The notes under the pieces were generated by a model that saw only the letters and a list, made by a program, of their open reading frames with translations, ran no database searches and was not told the origin of the DNA. The translations under genes and the position numbers were made by a program. From the NCBI GenBank assembly GCA_936941155.1, contig CAKZJE010000034.1:62001-126000 (forward strand): a stretch of DNA of 64,000 nt, read 5' to 3'. The stretch comes from an uncultured Methylomonas sp. GTDB lineage: Bacteria > Pseudomonadota > Gammaproteobacteria > Methylococcales > Methylomonadaceae. Positions 8,301 through 19,164 of this stretch are shown in pieces. The stretch's first letter is position 1; each line of letters opens with the position of its first letter.

Positions 8301-10151
8301 ATGACTCTAGCTGACAAAAAAATTCAAGTATTAGAAGACTGTATTACGCATGATAAATATGAATCTGTTGAAACAGAATGGTTTGAAGTAAAAAATCAAC
8401 CAGCTACCAATAAGGAGCTTTATACGGTAAAAGAAACTATTTGTGCATTTCTAAATACGAATGGTGGTATTTTACTAATTGGAATTTACGAAGATATAAA
8501 AAATAAAAAATATATTTTTAATGGCTACAACAGTCAATTTGAGGAAAGTTTTAAAAAGCTTGAAAAAGAATCTGTTCAAGATAGTTTAGGAAAATCTATT
8601 GATATATCTGAGCTTATTAAGTTTGAAGTTAAAGATTTTTTAACTGGATATGTATTATTAATTTATGTCGAACCTCTTCCACTTGATAGAAAGTTTTCTT
8701 TTTTTAATGGTGTTGCTTATGAAAGAAAATTAACAGGCGATCATCCTATTAATAAAACAAAATTACTCTCGCATGAAGAGTATAAGCAAGAAATTTATAA
8801 TGCAAGAGAGTTATTTCCTGTACCAAAAACAACTATTGATAATTTATCGGTTGAAAAACTGAATGATTATATCTATTGGCTTAATAAAGAAACAAAGATA
8901 GAAGCGGTTAAAGCTGATATAAAGAGTGCAGAATCATTTTTGCTGCGTAAAAAGTTTATTATAGATAATGTAGCAACTACATTAGGAATGTTGGTTTGTG
9001 GAGAGCATCCTGATGATTATCTCGGAACACGATGTCAAGTAGATTGTTTTGTGAATTCTCAAGTTAAAATTGCTCAAAATAAAAAAATAATCAAAGATAA
9101 TATTCTTCAATTATTAGAGAGTAGTTTTGGATTTATTTACAGAAATATACAGACAGGTGTCATTGCTAAAAATGGCGGAACTGAAGTTTCTGAATACCCA
9201 GAGGATTTAATAAGGGAGTCAATTAATAATTCATTAGCTCATCGTGACTACACGATTGATCGTTTTGTCAATATTGATATTATGCCACAAAAACATATCG
9301 AAATAAGAAATCCAGGCAGTTTTAAACGATCTTTGCTTATCGAGGAAGTTAATAATGAAATTCCGTTACGGCGAATTATTCCTAATCAAAAACCCGTTAA
9401 TCCAAGGCTTGCTGATATTTTAAAGGTTTTTAATAAATATGAAGGCAAGGGAATTGGTATGGCAACGTTAGTGAATGAATGCTTAAATGATAAAATAGAT
9501 TTACCTTATTATAAATTTCGTTCTGAAAATGATATTGCTTTAATTATCCCAAGTGGGAAGTTGTTGGATGATAATATTGACAGCTTACTATCAATGTATT
9601 CTGGGTTTATTGAAGAACGAACGGAAGGTGAACAATTAACTACAGCTCAAAAGCACATTGTCGCTTATCTTTATAAGTCAGAAAAGAAAAATGAAGATTA
9701 TTGCTATACAATACTATTATCGCCAGACAATAATCATTTTGATGCTATAAAGTCATTAGAGAGGTTTGGTTTAATTTTTAAACATTCTTTAGGTTCTGCT
9801 ATTCATCCTGTATTTATTCTTAACAGGGAATTAGTAAAAGAAAACTTTACGCAAGAATTAACATCACTTTTTGGAAATTCCTATATTAAACTTAGCAATG
9901 ATTACAAAAACTGTTTAAAGTTAATTTATAAAATAAGTACATACAGTAAAAGTAAGTCAATTTCTGCATCTCAGGCGGGGACTATTTTATATTTGAACCA
10001 AAATCAAAAAATTATAGATATAAAAAGTGTTGATAACTTTAAAAGAAAAATAAGAATTATATTTAATAAGTTAGAAAAAGGTAATTTTATTATCAAACAA
10101 GAAAAGGGTTATTTAATTAATAATTTTTATTCAAAAAACTTATTTGATTGA
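8301..10151 (+). CDS. AlbA_2 (Schlafen-like) / HATPase_c_4 putative transcriptional regulator or defence protein
   Basis: 616 residues. The N-terminal AlbA_2 domain (about 20-150) shows VETEWFEVKNQP, then ICAFLNTNGGILLIGIYED, the strand-helix-GG pattern of this family. A GHKL-type ATPase module (about 300-400) shows DLIRESINNSLAHRDY (N box), IEIRNPGSF and GKGIGMATLVNEC. The C-terminal 200 residues look helical and may hold winged-helix segments. Such COG2865-type proteins are usually annotated as RecG-like or DNA-binding regulators and are frequent in defence islands. The gene is visibly more AT-rich than holC and valS on either side, consistent with transfer. Its molecular role is unknown. 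Confidence 0.75.
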   Translation: MTLADKKIQVLEDCITHDKYESVETEWFEVKNQPATNKELYTVKETICAFLNTNGGILLIGIYEDIKNKKYIFNGYNSQFEESFKKLEKESVQDSLGKSIDISELIKFEVKDFLTGYVLLIYVEPLPLDRKFSFFNGVAYERKLTGDHPINKTKLLSHEEYKQEIYNARELFPVPKTTIDNLSVEKLNDYIYWLNKETKIEAVKADIKSAESFLLRKKFIIDNVATTLGMLVCGEHPDDYLGTRCQVDCFVNSQVKIAQNKKIIKDNILQLLESSFGFIYRNIQTGVIAKNGGTEVSEYPEDLIRESINNSLAHRDYTIDRFVNIDIMPQKHIEIRNPGSFKRSLLIEEVNNEIPLRRIIPNQKPVNPRLADILKVFNKYEGKGIGMATLVNECLNDKIDLPYYKFRSENDIALIIPSGKLLDDNIDSLLSMYSGFIEERTEGEQLTTAQKHIVAYLYKSEKKNEDYCYTILLSPDNNHFDAIKSLERFGLIFKHSLGSAIHPVFILNRELVKENFTQELTSLFGNSYIKLSNDYKNCLKLIYKISTYSKSKSISASQAGTILYLNQNQKIIDIKSVDNFKRKIRIIFNKLEKGNFIIKQEKGYLINNFYSKNLFD

Positions 10152-10226
10152 TTTCGAAATCAGCGCGTATGATGGGTAGATATATAGCGAACCCCATATA
10201 CTAATCTCAAAAAATTAATGTGAATA

Positions 10227-10892
10227 ATGTTTATGGAAACAAAAAATAAAATCCGCAATTATTCCGAAGCTGATTTAATTCTGTTATTGAATTTACAACG
10301 CTTTGTCGGTGAGGAAAATAACCCATTATTACAACAATGGCTTAATGTAGAAACGCAATTAACACCAATGGAGCAATTTTTATTTGATGAAATTCTAGTA
10401 GATGCCAAACATAATATTCACGCATGGCATGAAGAAGATTTAAAAATGAAATTTATTGCCTTTGTTTTACGATTAGCGCATTTAACCGATTCACCAGAGT
10501 ATCATACCTATTTTGAAAAAACGCTTTCAGCAACTATTGATGGGCATTTTTTAAAAACAAAAACGGATTTTATGGTGGCAAAAGGGATATTAGATAAGCC
10601 GCAACAACCGTATTTTCATTTTCAAGAATGGAAGCCGCACAAAAGACCCACAGGCGATTCCATGGCGCAATTATTAGAAGCTTTGCTGATTGCGCAAGAA
10701 ATAAATCAACACAAATTCCCGATGTATGGCTGTGAAGTGATGGGAAAACAATGGAGCTTTGTAATTTTAGAAGGTAAAAGCTATTGTTTATCAAAAAGTT
10801 ATGATTGTACTGAACAAGATGATTTACTGAAAATTATTGCGATTTTGCGCCATTTTAGACATCTTTTACTCACGCAATTTTTAGCGCGGTAA
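10227..10892 (+). CDS. PD-(D/E)XK-like hypothetical protein (paralogue 1)
   Basis: 221 residues; ATG at 10227, with a second ATG two codons on. No clear Shine-Dalgarno. The core resembles a PD-(D/E)XK nuclease: WHEEDLKMKFI (Glu70/71), TDFMVAKG (Asp114), and HFQEWKPHK (Glu134-x-Lys136), then an amphipathic helix (MAQLLEALLIAQEIN). It is a clear paralogue of the next gene, sharing the order PYFxxxExK - QxxxALLxAxExNxxKxPxYG - G...W.F..L.G..YC.S..Y. Similar proteins are usually uncharacterised or called restriction-endonuclease-like. Nuclease activity is inference; it may instead be a structural relative. Confidence 0.6.
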   Translation: MFMETKNKIRNYSEADLILLLNLQRFVGEENNPLLQQWLNVETQLTPMEQFLFDEILVDAKHNIHAWHEEDLKMKFIAFVLRLAHLTDSPEYHTYFEKTLSATIDGHFLKTKTDFMVAKGILDKPQQPYFHFQEWKPHKRPTGDSMAQLLEALLIAQEINQHKFPMYGCEVMGKQWSFVILEGKSYCLSKSYDCTEQDDLLKIIAILRHFRHLLLTQFLAR

Positions 10893-10961
10893 CAGTAGTT
10901 CAATCTATGACTGCTAATAGCATCGCACGTTAAATTTTTGCCAGACACTGAGATATACATC

Positions 10962-11597
10962 ATGCAAAAAGCAACCTTTAAAGACTGGACTCTCACCACA
11001 TTAGAAGATGCTTTTGGGTTGGAGCAGATTTGGGAATCTGATTTATTAAAGCAGTGGGAAAATAACGAAGAATCAGTGAGCGAGCTTGAAAAAAGTAATT
11101 TATTGTATATGCAAAAAGCTCTAATTCTAGGTGGACGCGCGTGGAATGAAGTGGAATTGGAAAATAAATTTATCAGCCCTTTGATTCTCACCGCTAGAAT
11201 TGAGGATGAACAAATAGGCTACTTTTTAGAACGCCCCTTATCTGGCATTGTCGGTGATTATCAATTATCCGGTATTGTCGATGGCGTGATTGCCACAGGA
11301 ATTCGCAACCCGCAAGTTCCGTATTTCTGCCTACATGAATACAAACGCAGCATTGAAAATCAAGGCACACCCGATGCGCAAGTCCTCGCTGCAATGTTGG
11401 TTGCCAGAGAACAAAATCAAAATAAATTACCGATTTATGGTTTATTTGTCGTCGGTTTAGATTGGTATTTTGTTGTTTTAACCGGCAATGACTATTGCAT
11501 CAGCCGAACTTATCATGCCGATAATGAAGAAATTTTCGCCATTTTCAAAATGATTAAAGCTTTAAAACAAATTATTCATCAAGAGCTTAATAATTAA
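10962..11597 (+). CDS. PD-(D/E)XK-like hypothetical protein (paralogue 2)
   Basis: 211 residues from the ATG at 10962; an in-frame TTG at 10938 is possible but unlikely, because paralogue 1 begins at the equivalent of the ATG. It has a better preserved nuclease-like signature than its neighbour: WNEVELENKFISPLI (Glu64), SGIVDGVIA (Asp107) and CLHEYKRS (Glu126-x-Lys128), the E-D-ExK order seen in type I restriction-like folds. It ends 76 bp before valS. No methyltransferase or specificity subunit is nearby, so it is not part of a recognisable restriction system. Confidence 0.65.
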   Translation: MQKATFKDWTLTTLEDAFGLEQIWESDLLKQWENNEESVSELEKSNLLYMQKALILGGRAWNEVELENKFISPLILTARIEDEQIGYFLERPLSGIVGDYQLSGIVDGVIATGIRNPQVPYFCLHEYKRSIENQGTPDAQVLAAMLVAREQNQNKLPIYGLFVVGLDWYFVVLTGNDYCISRTYHADNEEIFAIFKMIKALKQIIHQELNN

Positions 11598-11673
11598 TCG
11601 AATATAAAAACGACAGCTTGCCTTCATCTGTTTGTCAGAATTTAAAAAAATATATAAACACAACGAGTCACTC

Positions 11674-14481
11674 ATGGAAAAAACATACTCCCCACATTCA
11701 ATTGAACAACGCTGGTATCAAACTTGGGAAGAGCGCGGCTATTTCGCGCCCAGTTCAGAAGGCGAATCCTATTGCATTATGATTCCACCGCCGAATGTCA
11801 CAGGTAGTTTACACATGGGACACGCTTTTCAAGACACCATCATGGACGCTTTGATTCGTTATCATCGAATGCAAGGAAAAAGCACCTTATGGCAAGCCGG
11901 AACTGACCACGCAGGCATCGCCACACAAATGGTGGTGGAGCGGTTAGCTAATGCTGAAGGCAAAACCCGCCACGATTATGGACGTGACGCATTTGTGAAA
12001 AAAATATGGGAATGGAAAGGCGAATCCGGCGGCACAATTACCAAACAATTGCGGCGCATGGGTTCGTCATTAGATTGGAATCGGGAACGCTTCACGATGG
12101 ACGATGGCATGTCCGATGCGGTGCAGGAAGTGTTTATTCGTCTTTATGAAGAAGGGCTGATTTATCGCGGTAAACGCTTAGTGAATTGGGATCCTGTTTT
12201 GCACACTGCTGTTTCTGATTTGGAAGTGTTATCCGAAGAAGAAAATGGCTCAATGTGGCATATTCGCTATCCACTTTCTAACGGCACAGGTCATTTGATT
12301 GTTGCTACCACTCGCCCCGAAACGATGCTCGGCGATGCGGCGGTTGCGATTCATCCGAATGATGAACGCTATAAACACTTAATCGGTGAATTGGTCGAAG
12401 TTCCATTGACTGGACGCTTTATTCCTATTATTGCCGATGAATATGTTGACCCCGAATTTGGCACGGGTTGTGTAAAAATTACTCCTGCGCATGATTTCAA
12501 TGATTATGAAGTGTGGATGCGTCATCGTGACAGTTTAGCGATTAGAAATCTACCTCACGGTGGTTTGATTAATATTTTCACCATTGACGCAACCATTCGT
12601 AACAATGAAGGCGACGAACATAACGTGATTCCATTGTTGTATCACGATTTAGAGCGTTTTGAAGCCCGCAAACAAATCGTGAGTGATTTAAAAGCCTTGA
12701 ATTTGCTGGAAAAAGTCGCTGATCATAAATTGATGGTGCCACGCGGCGATCGTTCAGGTTCGGTGATTGAGCCTTTCTTAACCGATCAATGGTATGTAAA
12801 AGTTGCGCCACTTGCGAAACCTGCGATTGAAGCGGTGGAAAATGGCGACATTAAATTTGTGCCGGATAACTGGAAAAACACTTATTTTGAATGGATGCGC
12901 AATATTCAAGATTGGTGTATTTCGCGGCAAATTTGGTGGGGACATCGGATTCCGGCTTGGTATGATGAGCTGGGAAATGTTTATGTTGGCAAATCTGAAA
13001 TAGAAGTGAGAGAAAAACATAAACTTGCTTGCGATTATTATCTTCAACGTGATGAAGACGTGCTCGATACTTGGTTTTCTTCTGCGTTATGGCCGTTTTC
13101 CACGTTAGGTTGGCCAGAAAACACGGAAGAATTAGCTAAACATTATCCAACCAGCGTCTTAGTGACGGGCTTTGACATTATTTTCTTCTGGGTTGCCAGA
13201 ATGATTATGATGGGCATCAAATTTCAAGGACAAGTGCCATTTAAAGAAGTTTATATTCACGGCTTGGTGCGCGATGCCGAAGGGCAGAAAATGTCTAAGT
13301 CGAAAGGCAACGTGTTAGATCCCATTGATTTAATTGACGGAATTGATTTAGAGTCCTTGGTTGAAAAACGAGTTTCAGGAATGATGCAGCCGCATCTGGC
13401 GAAAAAAATTGAACAAGCCACCCGCAAACAATTTCCTGATGGAATTGCTTCACACGGTACGGATGCACTGCGCTTTACCTTTGCGTCATTAGCTTCCACA
13501 GGGCGCGATATTCGTTTTGATTTGGCACGCACCGAAGGTTATCGTAATTTCTGCAATAAACTTTGGAATGCAGCGCGTTATGTATTGATGAATACGGAAG
13601 GCAACGATGTTGGATTAATCGGTGATTGTGAATATTCGCAAGTTGACCATTGGATTGTTTCACGTTTGAATGAAGTGACTGCTAATACTTGCCAAGCGAT
13701 TGAAACCTATCGTTTTGATTTAGCAGCACAATTTTTGTATGAATTCACTTGGAATGAATACTGCGATTGGTATTTGGAACTGACGAAAGTTGCGTTGCAA
13801 TCGGATAATGAAGCTTTGCAACGCGGTACGCGCAAAACCTTGTTGACGGTATTGGAAACAATTTTGCGTTTGCTGCATCCTTTAATGCCGTTTATTACAG
13901 AAGAAATTTGGCAGCGAGTCGCGCCTTTAGTAGGGATTTTTTCTGACACGATTATGTTGCAACCTTATCCTAAAGTGGATGAAAGCCAAATTAATCACAC
14001 TGCAACTACTGAAGTAGAATGGTTGATGAAGTTTGTATTGGGCGTGCGACAAATTCGTGGGGAAATGAATATTGCACCGGGTAAACCGTTGCCTGTGTTA
14101 GTGCAAAATGGTTCTGTGAAAGACAAAGTTTCATTGGCGCACAATCGTGTTTATTTAGAAAAAATGGCACGCTTGGAAAATATTCATTGGCTGAATAGCG
14201 ACGAAGTTGCGCCTGAATCGGCAATGGCATTAGTTGGTGAAATGAAAATTTTGATTCCTATTGCAGGCTTAATTGACAAAGAAGCCGAGTTAGCACGATT
14301 GGAAAAAGAAATGCAAAAAATTCATAAAGAATTGCCTAGAATTGTTGGAAAATTAAATAATGCAGGATTTGTGGATAAAGCTCCGGCAGCGGTACTTGAA
14401 GCAGAAAAAGCCAAGTTAGCAGCGTTAGAATCTTCTCTAGCTAACTTGGAGCAGCAATTTAATAAGATAAAAGCTTTATAA
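11674..14481 (+). CDS. valS: Valyl-tRNA synthetase
   Basis: 935 residues from the ATG at 11674. The upstream in-frame TTG at 11632 would add 14 non-conserved residues. Class I signatures are present: [14 protein letters not shown] (HIGH-type) and [12 protein letters not shown] (KMSKS). The CP1 editing domain lies between them, with [14 protein letters not shown]. The C-terminal coiled-coil arm ([19 protein letters not shown] onward) binds tRNA. It charges tRNA-Val and edits Thr. In relatives it follows holC directly; here three accessory genes intervene. Confidence 0.97.
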   Translation: MEKTYSPHSIEQRWYQTWEERGYFAPSSEGESYCIMIPPPNVTGSLHMGHAFQDTIMDALIRYHRMQGKSTLWQAGTDHAGIATQMVVERLANAEGKTRHDYGRDAFVKKIWEWKGESGGTITKQLRRMGSSLDWNRERFTMDDGMSDAVQEVFIRLYEEGLIYRGKRLVNWDPVLHTAVSDLEVLSEEENGSMWHIRYPLSNGTGHLIVATTRPETMLGDAAVAIHPNDERYKHLIGELVEVPLTGRFIPIIADEYVDPEFGTGCVKITPAHDFNDYEVWMRHRDSLAIRNLPHGGLINIFTIDATIRNNEGDEHNVIPLLYHDLERFEARKQIVSDLKALNLLEKVADHKLMVPRGDRSGSVIEPFLTDQWYVKVAPLAKPAIEAVENGDIKFVPDNWKNTYFEWMRNIQDWCISRQIWWGHRIPAWYDELGNVYVGKSEIEVREKHKLACDYYLQRDEDVLDTWFSSALWPFSTLGWPENTEELAKHYPTSVLVTGFDIIFFWVARMIMMGIKFQGQVPFKEVYIHGLVRDAEGQKMSKSKGNVLDPIDLIDGIDLESLVEKRVSGMMQPHLAKKIEQATRKQFPDGIASHGTDALRFTFASLASTGRDIRFDLARTEGYRNFCNKLWNAARYVLMNTEGNDVGLIGDCEYSQVDHWIVSRLNEVTANTCQAIETYRFDLAAQFLYEFTWNEYCDWYLELTKVALQSDNEALQRGTRKTLLTVLETILRLLHPLMPFITEEIWQRVAPLVGIFSDTIMLQPYPKVDESQINHTATTEVEWLMKFVLGVRQIRGEMNIAPGKPLPVLVQNGSVKDKVSLAHNRVYLEKMARLENIHWLNSDEVAPESAMALVGEMKILIPIAGLIDKEAELARLEKEMQKIHKELPRIVGKLNNAGFVDKAPAAVLEAEKAKLAALESSLANLEQQFNKIKAL

Positions 14482-14646
14482 AAATATCGAAAATTAGAAT
14501 TTTTACAATGAAAAAATGAGCGGAATTTAAGTTATAAAATATCATTCTGCTTATCTTAAAAACTGTTAAATCCTGATTTAAGAATGGCTAGGAAAAAATA
14601 CTTATTTCATCTATAGTTAGCTTAACTTTGAAGACACAGTACTATT

Positions 14647-16377
14647 ATGGCAACTGCACCTACACCCACACCTACAAAAACGGTCTTACCTTTAAGTGGC
14701 TTAATGCGAAGTTTGATTCGCGATGGCTATTTTACAGAGCCTGATGTCCAAAAATACATGCAGGAAGCTCAACGGGATAAAGTCCATTTGATAAGTTATT
14801 TAGTCGCTAAAAAGTTGATTGATGCACATATTGTTGCAAATCATGCGTCATTGGAATTTGGAATTCCCTTATTAGATTTGAATGCGGTTGATTTAGATAC
14901 TATGCCGCTGTCGTTGGTTACGCCAAAACTGATGGAGCTGCATCATGTATTGCCCTTGTTTAAACGTGGCAATAAATTGTATGTTGCGACTTCAGACCCT
15001 GCCAATACGGTTGCGTTAAATGAAATAAAATTCAATACGCGCCTAAATACTGAGGCGATTTTGGTTGAGGAAAATAAACTCGCCAAAGCCATCGAAAAAG
15101 CGATAGAAGCGACTGATAATAGCATGTCAGATCTGGATGATGATTTATCCAGTATCGAATTTGCCGGCAGTGATGATGACGATGACAGTGATATTTTAAA
15201 TACCTCCGATCCTGAAGATGGCCCGATTGTTAAATATGTAAACAAGGTTTTATTGGATGCGATTAAAAAAGGCGTGTCGGATTTACACTTTGAGCCTTAC
15301 GAAAAAATCTTTCGGATTCGCTTTCGCGGTGACGGGATGTTGTTTGAATATGATCGCAAACCTTTAGCAATCTGCGGACGCTTAGTTTCTCGGATTAAAG
15401 TTATGTCGAAGTTGGACATTGCTGAACGGCGTGTGCCACAAGACGGCAGGATTAAATTAAAACTATCTAAAACCAAAGCGATTGATTTTCGTATCAATAC
15501 TTGCCCGACATTATTTGGCGAAAAAGTGTGTATGCGGATTCTTGATCCTAGCAGTGCGCAAATTGGGATTGAGAAGTTGGGTTTTGAGCCGATACAGCAA
15601 GAGTTGTTTATTCGCGCTATTAATAGACCTTACGGGATGGTGCTTGTAACAGGCCCTACAGGAAGTGGTAAAACAGTATCGCTATACACAGGATTGAATA
15701 TTATCAATACCATCGACCGTAATATTTCTACCGCTGAAGACCCTGTGGAGATTACGGTTGAAGGGATTAACCAAGTTAACGTCAACCCTAAGGCGGGATT
15801 AACCTTTGCTTCAGCATTAAAAGCTTTCCTACGGCAAGATCCAGACGTAATTATGATTGGGGAGATTCGAGACATTGAAACTGCCAGTATTGCAGTAAAA
15901 GCGGCACAAACAGGACACATGGTGTTATCAACCTTGCATACTAACGATGCGCCACAGACGATTAACCGTTTGATGCAAATGGGCTTAGAACCTTTCAACA
16001 TTGTGGCAGCGGTCAACTTAGTGATGGCACAGCGACTTGCACGACGCTTGTGTAATGCTTGTAAAGTCAAAGCCGAATATCCTGATGAGTTTTTATTGCA
16101 CTTTGGATTTAAACCAGAGGAATTGCCGGGGCTCATTATTTATAAAGCAGTTGGCTGTGAGCTGTGTAATGAAGGATACAAAGGTAGGGTAGGGATGTAT
16201 CAAGTAATGCCAATGACAGAAAAATTAAAAGCTTTGATTTTAGCAAAAGGAAATGCGATGGAAATTGCAGAATTAGCTACCGCAGAAGGTGTGAATGATT
16301 TAAGACGCTCTGGAATCTTAAAAGTTATGCAAGGTATTACCACCATAGATGAAGTTGATCGCGTGACAGAGGAATAA
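14647..16377 (+). CDS. pilB: Type IV pilus assembly ATPase PilB
   Basis: 576 residues. An N-terminal GspE_N-type domain is followed by a short acidic linker rich in Asp/Glu/Ser (about residues 155-190). The GspE/PulE ATPase core has Walker A GPTGSGKTVSLY (about 335-346), Walker B region DPDVIMIGEIRD and the His box LSTLHTNDAP. A zinc-binding tetracysteine module (CNACK ... CELC) lies near the C-terminus. It powers pilus extension. It begins the pilBCD cluster; pilC follows after 2 bp. It may also serve the accessory pilins at 51.9-54.4 kb, which have no ATPase. Confidence 0.95.
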   Translation: MATAPTPTPTKTVLPLSGLMRSLIRDGYFTEPDVQKYMQEAQRDKVHLISYLVAKKLIDAHIVANHASLEFGIPLLDLNAVDLDTMPLSLVTPKLMELHHVLPLFKRGNKLYVATSDPANTVALNEIKFNTRLNTEAILVEENKLAKAIEKAIEATDNSMSDLDDDLSSIEFAGSDDDDDSDILNTSDPEDGPIVKYVNKVLLDAIKKGVSDLHFEPYEKIFRIRFRGDGMLFEYDRKPLAICGRLVSRIKVMSKLDIAERRVPQDGRIKLKLSKTKAIDFRINTCPTLFGEKVCMRILDPSSAQIGIEKLGFEPIQQELFIRAINRPYGMVLVTGPTGSGKTVSLYTGLNIINTIDRNISTAEDPVEITVEGINQVNVNPKAGLTFASALKAFLRQDPDVIMIGEIRDIETASIAVKAAQTGHMVLSTLHTNDAPQTINRLMQMGLEPFNIVAAVNLVMAQRLARRLCNACKVKAEYPDEFLLHFGFKPEELPGLIIYKAVGCELCNEGYKGRVGMYQVMPMTEKLKALILAKGNAMEIAELATAEGVNDLRRSGILKVMQGITTIDEVDRVTEE

Positions 16378-16379
16378 TT

Positions 16380-17621
16380 ATGGCAACTAAAGCAAACGAA
16401 GGTGTAATCGACTTTATTTGGGAAGGTAAAGACCAGAAGGGTGAAAAAAACAGAGGCGAGATAACGGCTTTAACCGAAGCTGCTGCTCGCTCCGAACTCC
16501 GAAAAATGGGGGTTCGTGTTCTTAAAGTAAAACCTAAGCCCAAACCACTCTTTCAAAAAGCTCCCCAACCTATTACCACGCAAGATATTTCAGTGTTTGC
16601 ACGGCAGATTGCCACCATGATGCAAGCCGGAGTGCCATTAGTACAGTCTTTCGACATCATCGGCAAAGGACATGATAATGTCAGTATGGGCGATATGATT
16701 ATGGCGATTAAAGCTGACATTGAAGAAGGCGATACTTTTGCCGAAGCTTTAAGAAAACGCCCTTTGTATTTTGATGATTTATTTTGTAATTTGGTTGCAG
16801 CCGGTGAACAAGCGGGTATTTTAGAAACGTTACTCGGTAAAGTTGCCGCGTATAAAGAAAAATCAGAATCCATGCGTAAAAAGGTTAAAAAAGCCTTAAC
16901 TTACCCGATTGCAGTTTTGGTTGTGGCGTTTATTGTTACCGCTATCTTATTGATTTTTGTGGTGCCTGTGTTTGACAGCATGTTTAAAGGCTTTGGTAAA
17001 GAACTGCCTGCTTTTACACAAATGGTCGTTAAAATGTCAGCATGGATGCAGGAAGATTGGTGGAAAGTGGTTGGTGGTGTTTTTGCCATTGTGAAAATTT
17101 GGGGATTTGTTTTTGTCAGATCAGCAGAATTTAGACACGCAATTGATAAAGCTTTGCTGCAAGCCCCTATTTTTGGACAAATTATTTATAAATCAGCATT
17201 AGCGCGATTTGCGCGAACACTTGGCACAATGTCTGCCGCTGGTGTGCCGTTGGTTGAGGCGTTAGTTTCAGTGGCGGGAGCGTGCGGAAATATTATTTTT
17301 TATGAAGCCGTGATGCGAATGCAGGTCGATATTTCATCAGGGCAACGCCTGCAATTTGCAATGGAGCAAGCTAAAATGGGGTCAAGTGGTTTGTTTCCAA
17401 ATATGATGATGCAAATGGTTGCGATTGGTGAAGAGTCAGGAAAAGTTGATAGTATGCTTGAAAAAGTGGCGGATTTTTATGACGAGGAAGTTGATAACCT
17501 AGTTGATAATATGAGTGCCTTAATGGAGCCATTTATCATGGTAGTATTAGGAACTCTGATTGGTGGTTTAATTGTCGCGATGTATTTGCCGATTTTCGCA
17601 ATGGGCGAAGCGGTAGGCTAA
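16380..17621 (+). CDS. pilC: Type IV pilus inner-membrane platform protein PilC
   Basis: 413 residues with the two T2SSF domains of PilC/GspF: the first starts ISVFARQIATMMQAGVPL, the second RFARTLGTMSAAGVPLVEAL. Membrane helices include the segment just before VFDSMFKGFGKELPAF and the C-terminal GLIVAMYLPIFAMGEAVG. PilC couples the PilB/PilT motors to pilin insertion and removal. It is 2 bp after pilB. A shortened paralogue at 52401-53444 shares the MFKGFGKELPAFTQ and AMYLPxFxMGEAVG blocks. Confidence 0.95.
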   Translation: MATKANEGVIDFIWEGKDQKGEKNRGEITALTEAAARSELRKMGVRVLKVKPKPKPLFQKAPQPITTQDISVFARQIATMMQAGVPLVQSFDIIGKGHDNVSMGDMIMAIKADIEEGDTFAEALRKRPLYFDDLFCNLVAAGEQAGILETLLGKVAAYKEKSESMRKKVKKALTYPIAVLVVAFIVTAILLIFVVPVFDSMFKGFGKELPAFTQMVVKMSAWMQEDWWKVVGGVFAIVKIWGFVFVRSAEFRHAIDKALLQAPIFGQIIYKSALARFARTLGTMSAAGVPLVEALVSVAGACGNIIFYEAVMRMQVDISSGQRLQFAMEQAKMGSSGLFPNMMMQMVAIGEESGKVDSMLEKVADFYDEEVDNLVDNMSALMEPFIMVVLGTLIGGLIVAMYLPIFAMGEAVG

Positions 17622-17682
17622 TTCTGTAGAGATATGACATCCGCCTAGACAATTCGTTCAAAATATTATCACACACTGATTC

Positions 17683-18555
17683 ATGCAAATTTCTACATTT
17701 CTTTCTGAACCGTTAATTTTAATGTTGTTATGTGGCATTGTCGGCTTATTGGTTGGCAGCTTTTTAAATGTCGTCATTTATCGCCTGCCTATTATGATGG
17801 AACGTGAATGGCGTAGAGATTGCCGCGAGTTTCTGGAACTTGAAGTCGAAGACAACAATGAAGTTTTTAATTTAACCTTGCCATTATCACGCTGTCCAAA
17901 CTGCAAAACTGCGATTAAACCTTATCAAAATATACCTGTGATTAGTTATGTATTTTTAAAGGGCAAATGCGCAGAATGTAAGCAACCTATCTCTTTACGT
18001 TATCCCTTGATTGAAGCTTTCACCGGACTTTGTTCTGTTATCGTTGCCTATCATTTTGACTATAGCATTGCTCTGGCTTTTGCGTTATTGCTCACATGGT
18101 CGCTCATTGCTTTAAGTTTTATAGATATTGATCAGCAAATATTGCCAGATGATATTGTCTTGCCTTTGGTATGGCTTGGCTTATTGATGAGTTTATTTAA
18201 TATTTACACGGATTCTGCTAACAGCATTATCGGAGCCGCTGCTGGTTATATGTCGCTGTGGACGGTTTACCATGTATTTAAACTGATTACTGGCAAAGAA
18301 GGTATGGGCTATGGAGATTTCAAATTACTAGCCTTATTTGGCGCATGGTTAGGCTGGCAGTTTTTACCCATCATTGTGTTGTTATCTTCCTTAGTTGGCG
18401 CAGTGATTGGTATTTCAATGGTTATTTTTGGCGACCGCGACCACAACGTTCCGATTCCTTTTGGCCCTTACTTAGCCGCTGCGGGCTGGTTAGCTTTGCT
18501 ATGGGGCAACGATATTAACAACCTATATTTAGTTACCACAGGTTTGCAGCACTAA
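17683..18555 (+). CDS. pilD: Prepilin peptidase / N-methyltransferase PilD
   Basis: 290 residues. The N-terminal membrane segment contains GLLVGSFLNVVIYRLP. The cytosolic methyltransferase loop has two zinc-type Cys pairs (CPNC ... CAEC). The catalytic aspartates of this aspartic protease lie in FIDIDQQILPDD and GYGDFKLL. It cleaves and N-methylates prepilins, such as those at 53454 and 53954. The stop codon overlaps the coaE ATG (TAATG), so the two are translationally coupled. Confidence 0.95.
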   Translation: MQISTFLSEPLILMLLCGIVGLLVGSFLNVVIYRLPIMMEREWRRDCREFLELEVEDNNEVFNLTLPLSRCPNCKTAIKPYQNIPVISYVFLKGKCAECKQPISLRYPLIEAFTGLCSVIVAYHFDYSIALAFALLLTWSLIALSFIDIDQQILPDDIVLPLVWLGLLMSLFNIYTDSANSIIGAAAGYMSLWTVYHVFKLITGKEGMGYGDFKLLALFGAWLGWQFLPIIVLLSSLVGAVIGISMVIFGDRDHNVPIPFGPYLAAAGWLALLWGNDINNLYLVTTGLQH

Positions 18556-19151
18556 TGCTGATAATCGGTCTCACCGGTGGAATCGGTTCTGGCAAATCGA
18601 CGGTTACGCAACTATTTGCCGACTTTTCTATTCCCATTATTGATGCAGATGTTATTGCTCATCAAATTACCCAACCTAATCAACCTGCGTTAAAACTGAT
18701 TGCGGAAAACATCAGCAATGAAACAATCAACAATGATGGATCATTGAATAGAGATAAATTAAGAGCATTAATTTTTTCTCAGCCACATCAAAAACAGCAA
18801 TTAGAAAATTTATTGCATCCTTTGGTTTATGCAGAAATTGCAGCTCAAATTGCCGAATTAAACAGCGCGTACTGCATTGTGAGCGTTCCTTTGTTGATAG
18901 AAACGCAAAAAACACAGATGGTTGATCGTGTTTTAGTAATTGATTGTCCAGAACAACAGCAAATACAACGGGTTATGCAAAGAAGTCAGCTAACTAAAGC
19001 ACAAGTCCATGCCATTATGACAACGCAAGCTTCAAGAGCGCAAAGACAGGCAGTTGCTGATGATATTATTGATAATTCAAACTCCTTCATACACCTTGCA
19101 GAACAGGTTAAAAAACTGCACAATTCGTACCTTTTATTAAGTTTAGCTTAG
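18555..19151 (+). CDS. coaE: Dephospho-CoA kinase
   Basis: 198 residues. P-loop GLTGGIGSGKST at residues 5-16, then the conserved IDADVIAHQI and LLHPLVYAEI segments and VPLLIET. It phosphorylates the 3'-OH of dephospho-CoA, the last step of CoA synthesis. It is coupled to pilD by a 1-base overlap. The pilD-coaE-zapD-yacG order is a well-known gammaproteobacterial arrangement. Confidence 0.95.
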   Translation: MLIIGLTGGIGSGKSTVTQLFADFSIPIIDADVIAHQITQPNQPALKLIAENISNETINNDGSLNRDKLRALIFSQPHQKQQLENLLHPLVYAEIAAQIAELNSAYCIVSVPLLIETQKTQMVDRVLVIDCPEQQQIQRVMQRSQLTKAQVHAIMTTQASRAQRQAVADDIIDNSNSFIHLAEQVKKLHNSYLLLSLA

Positions 19152-19164
19152 GATATATTGATTT

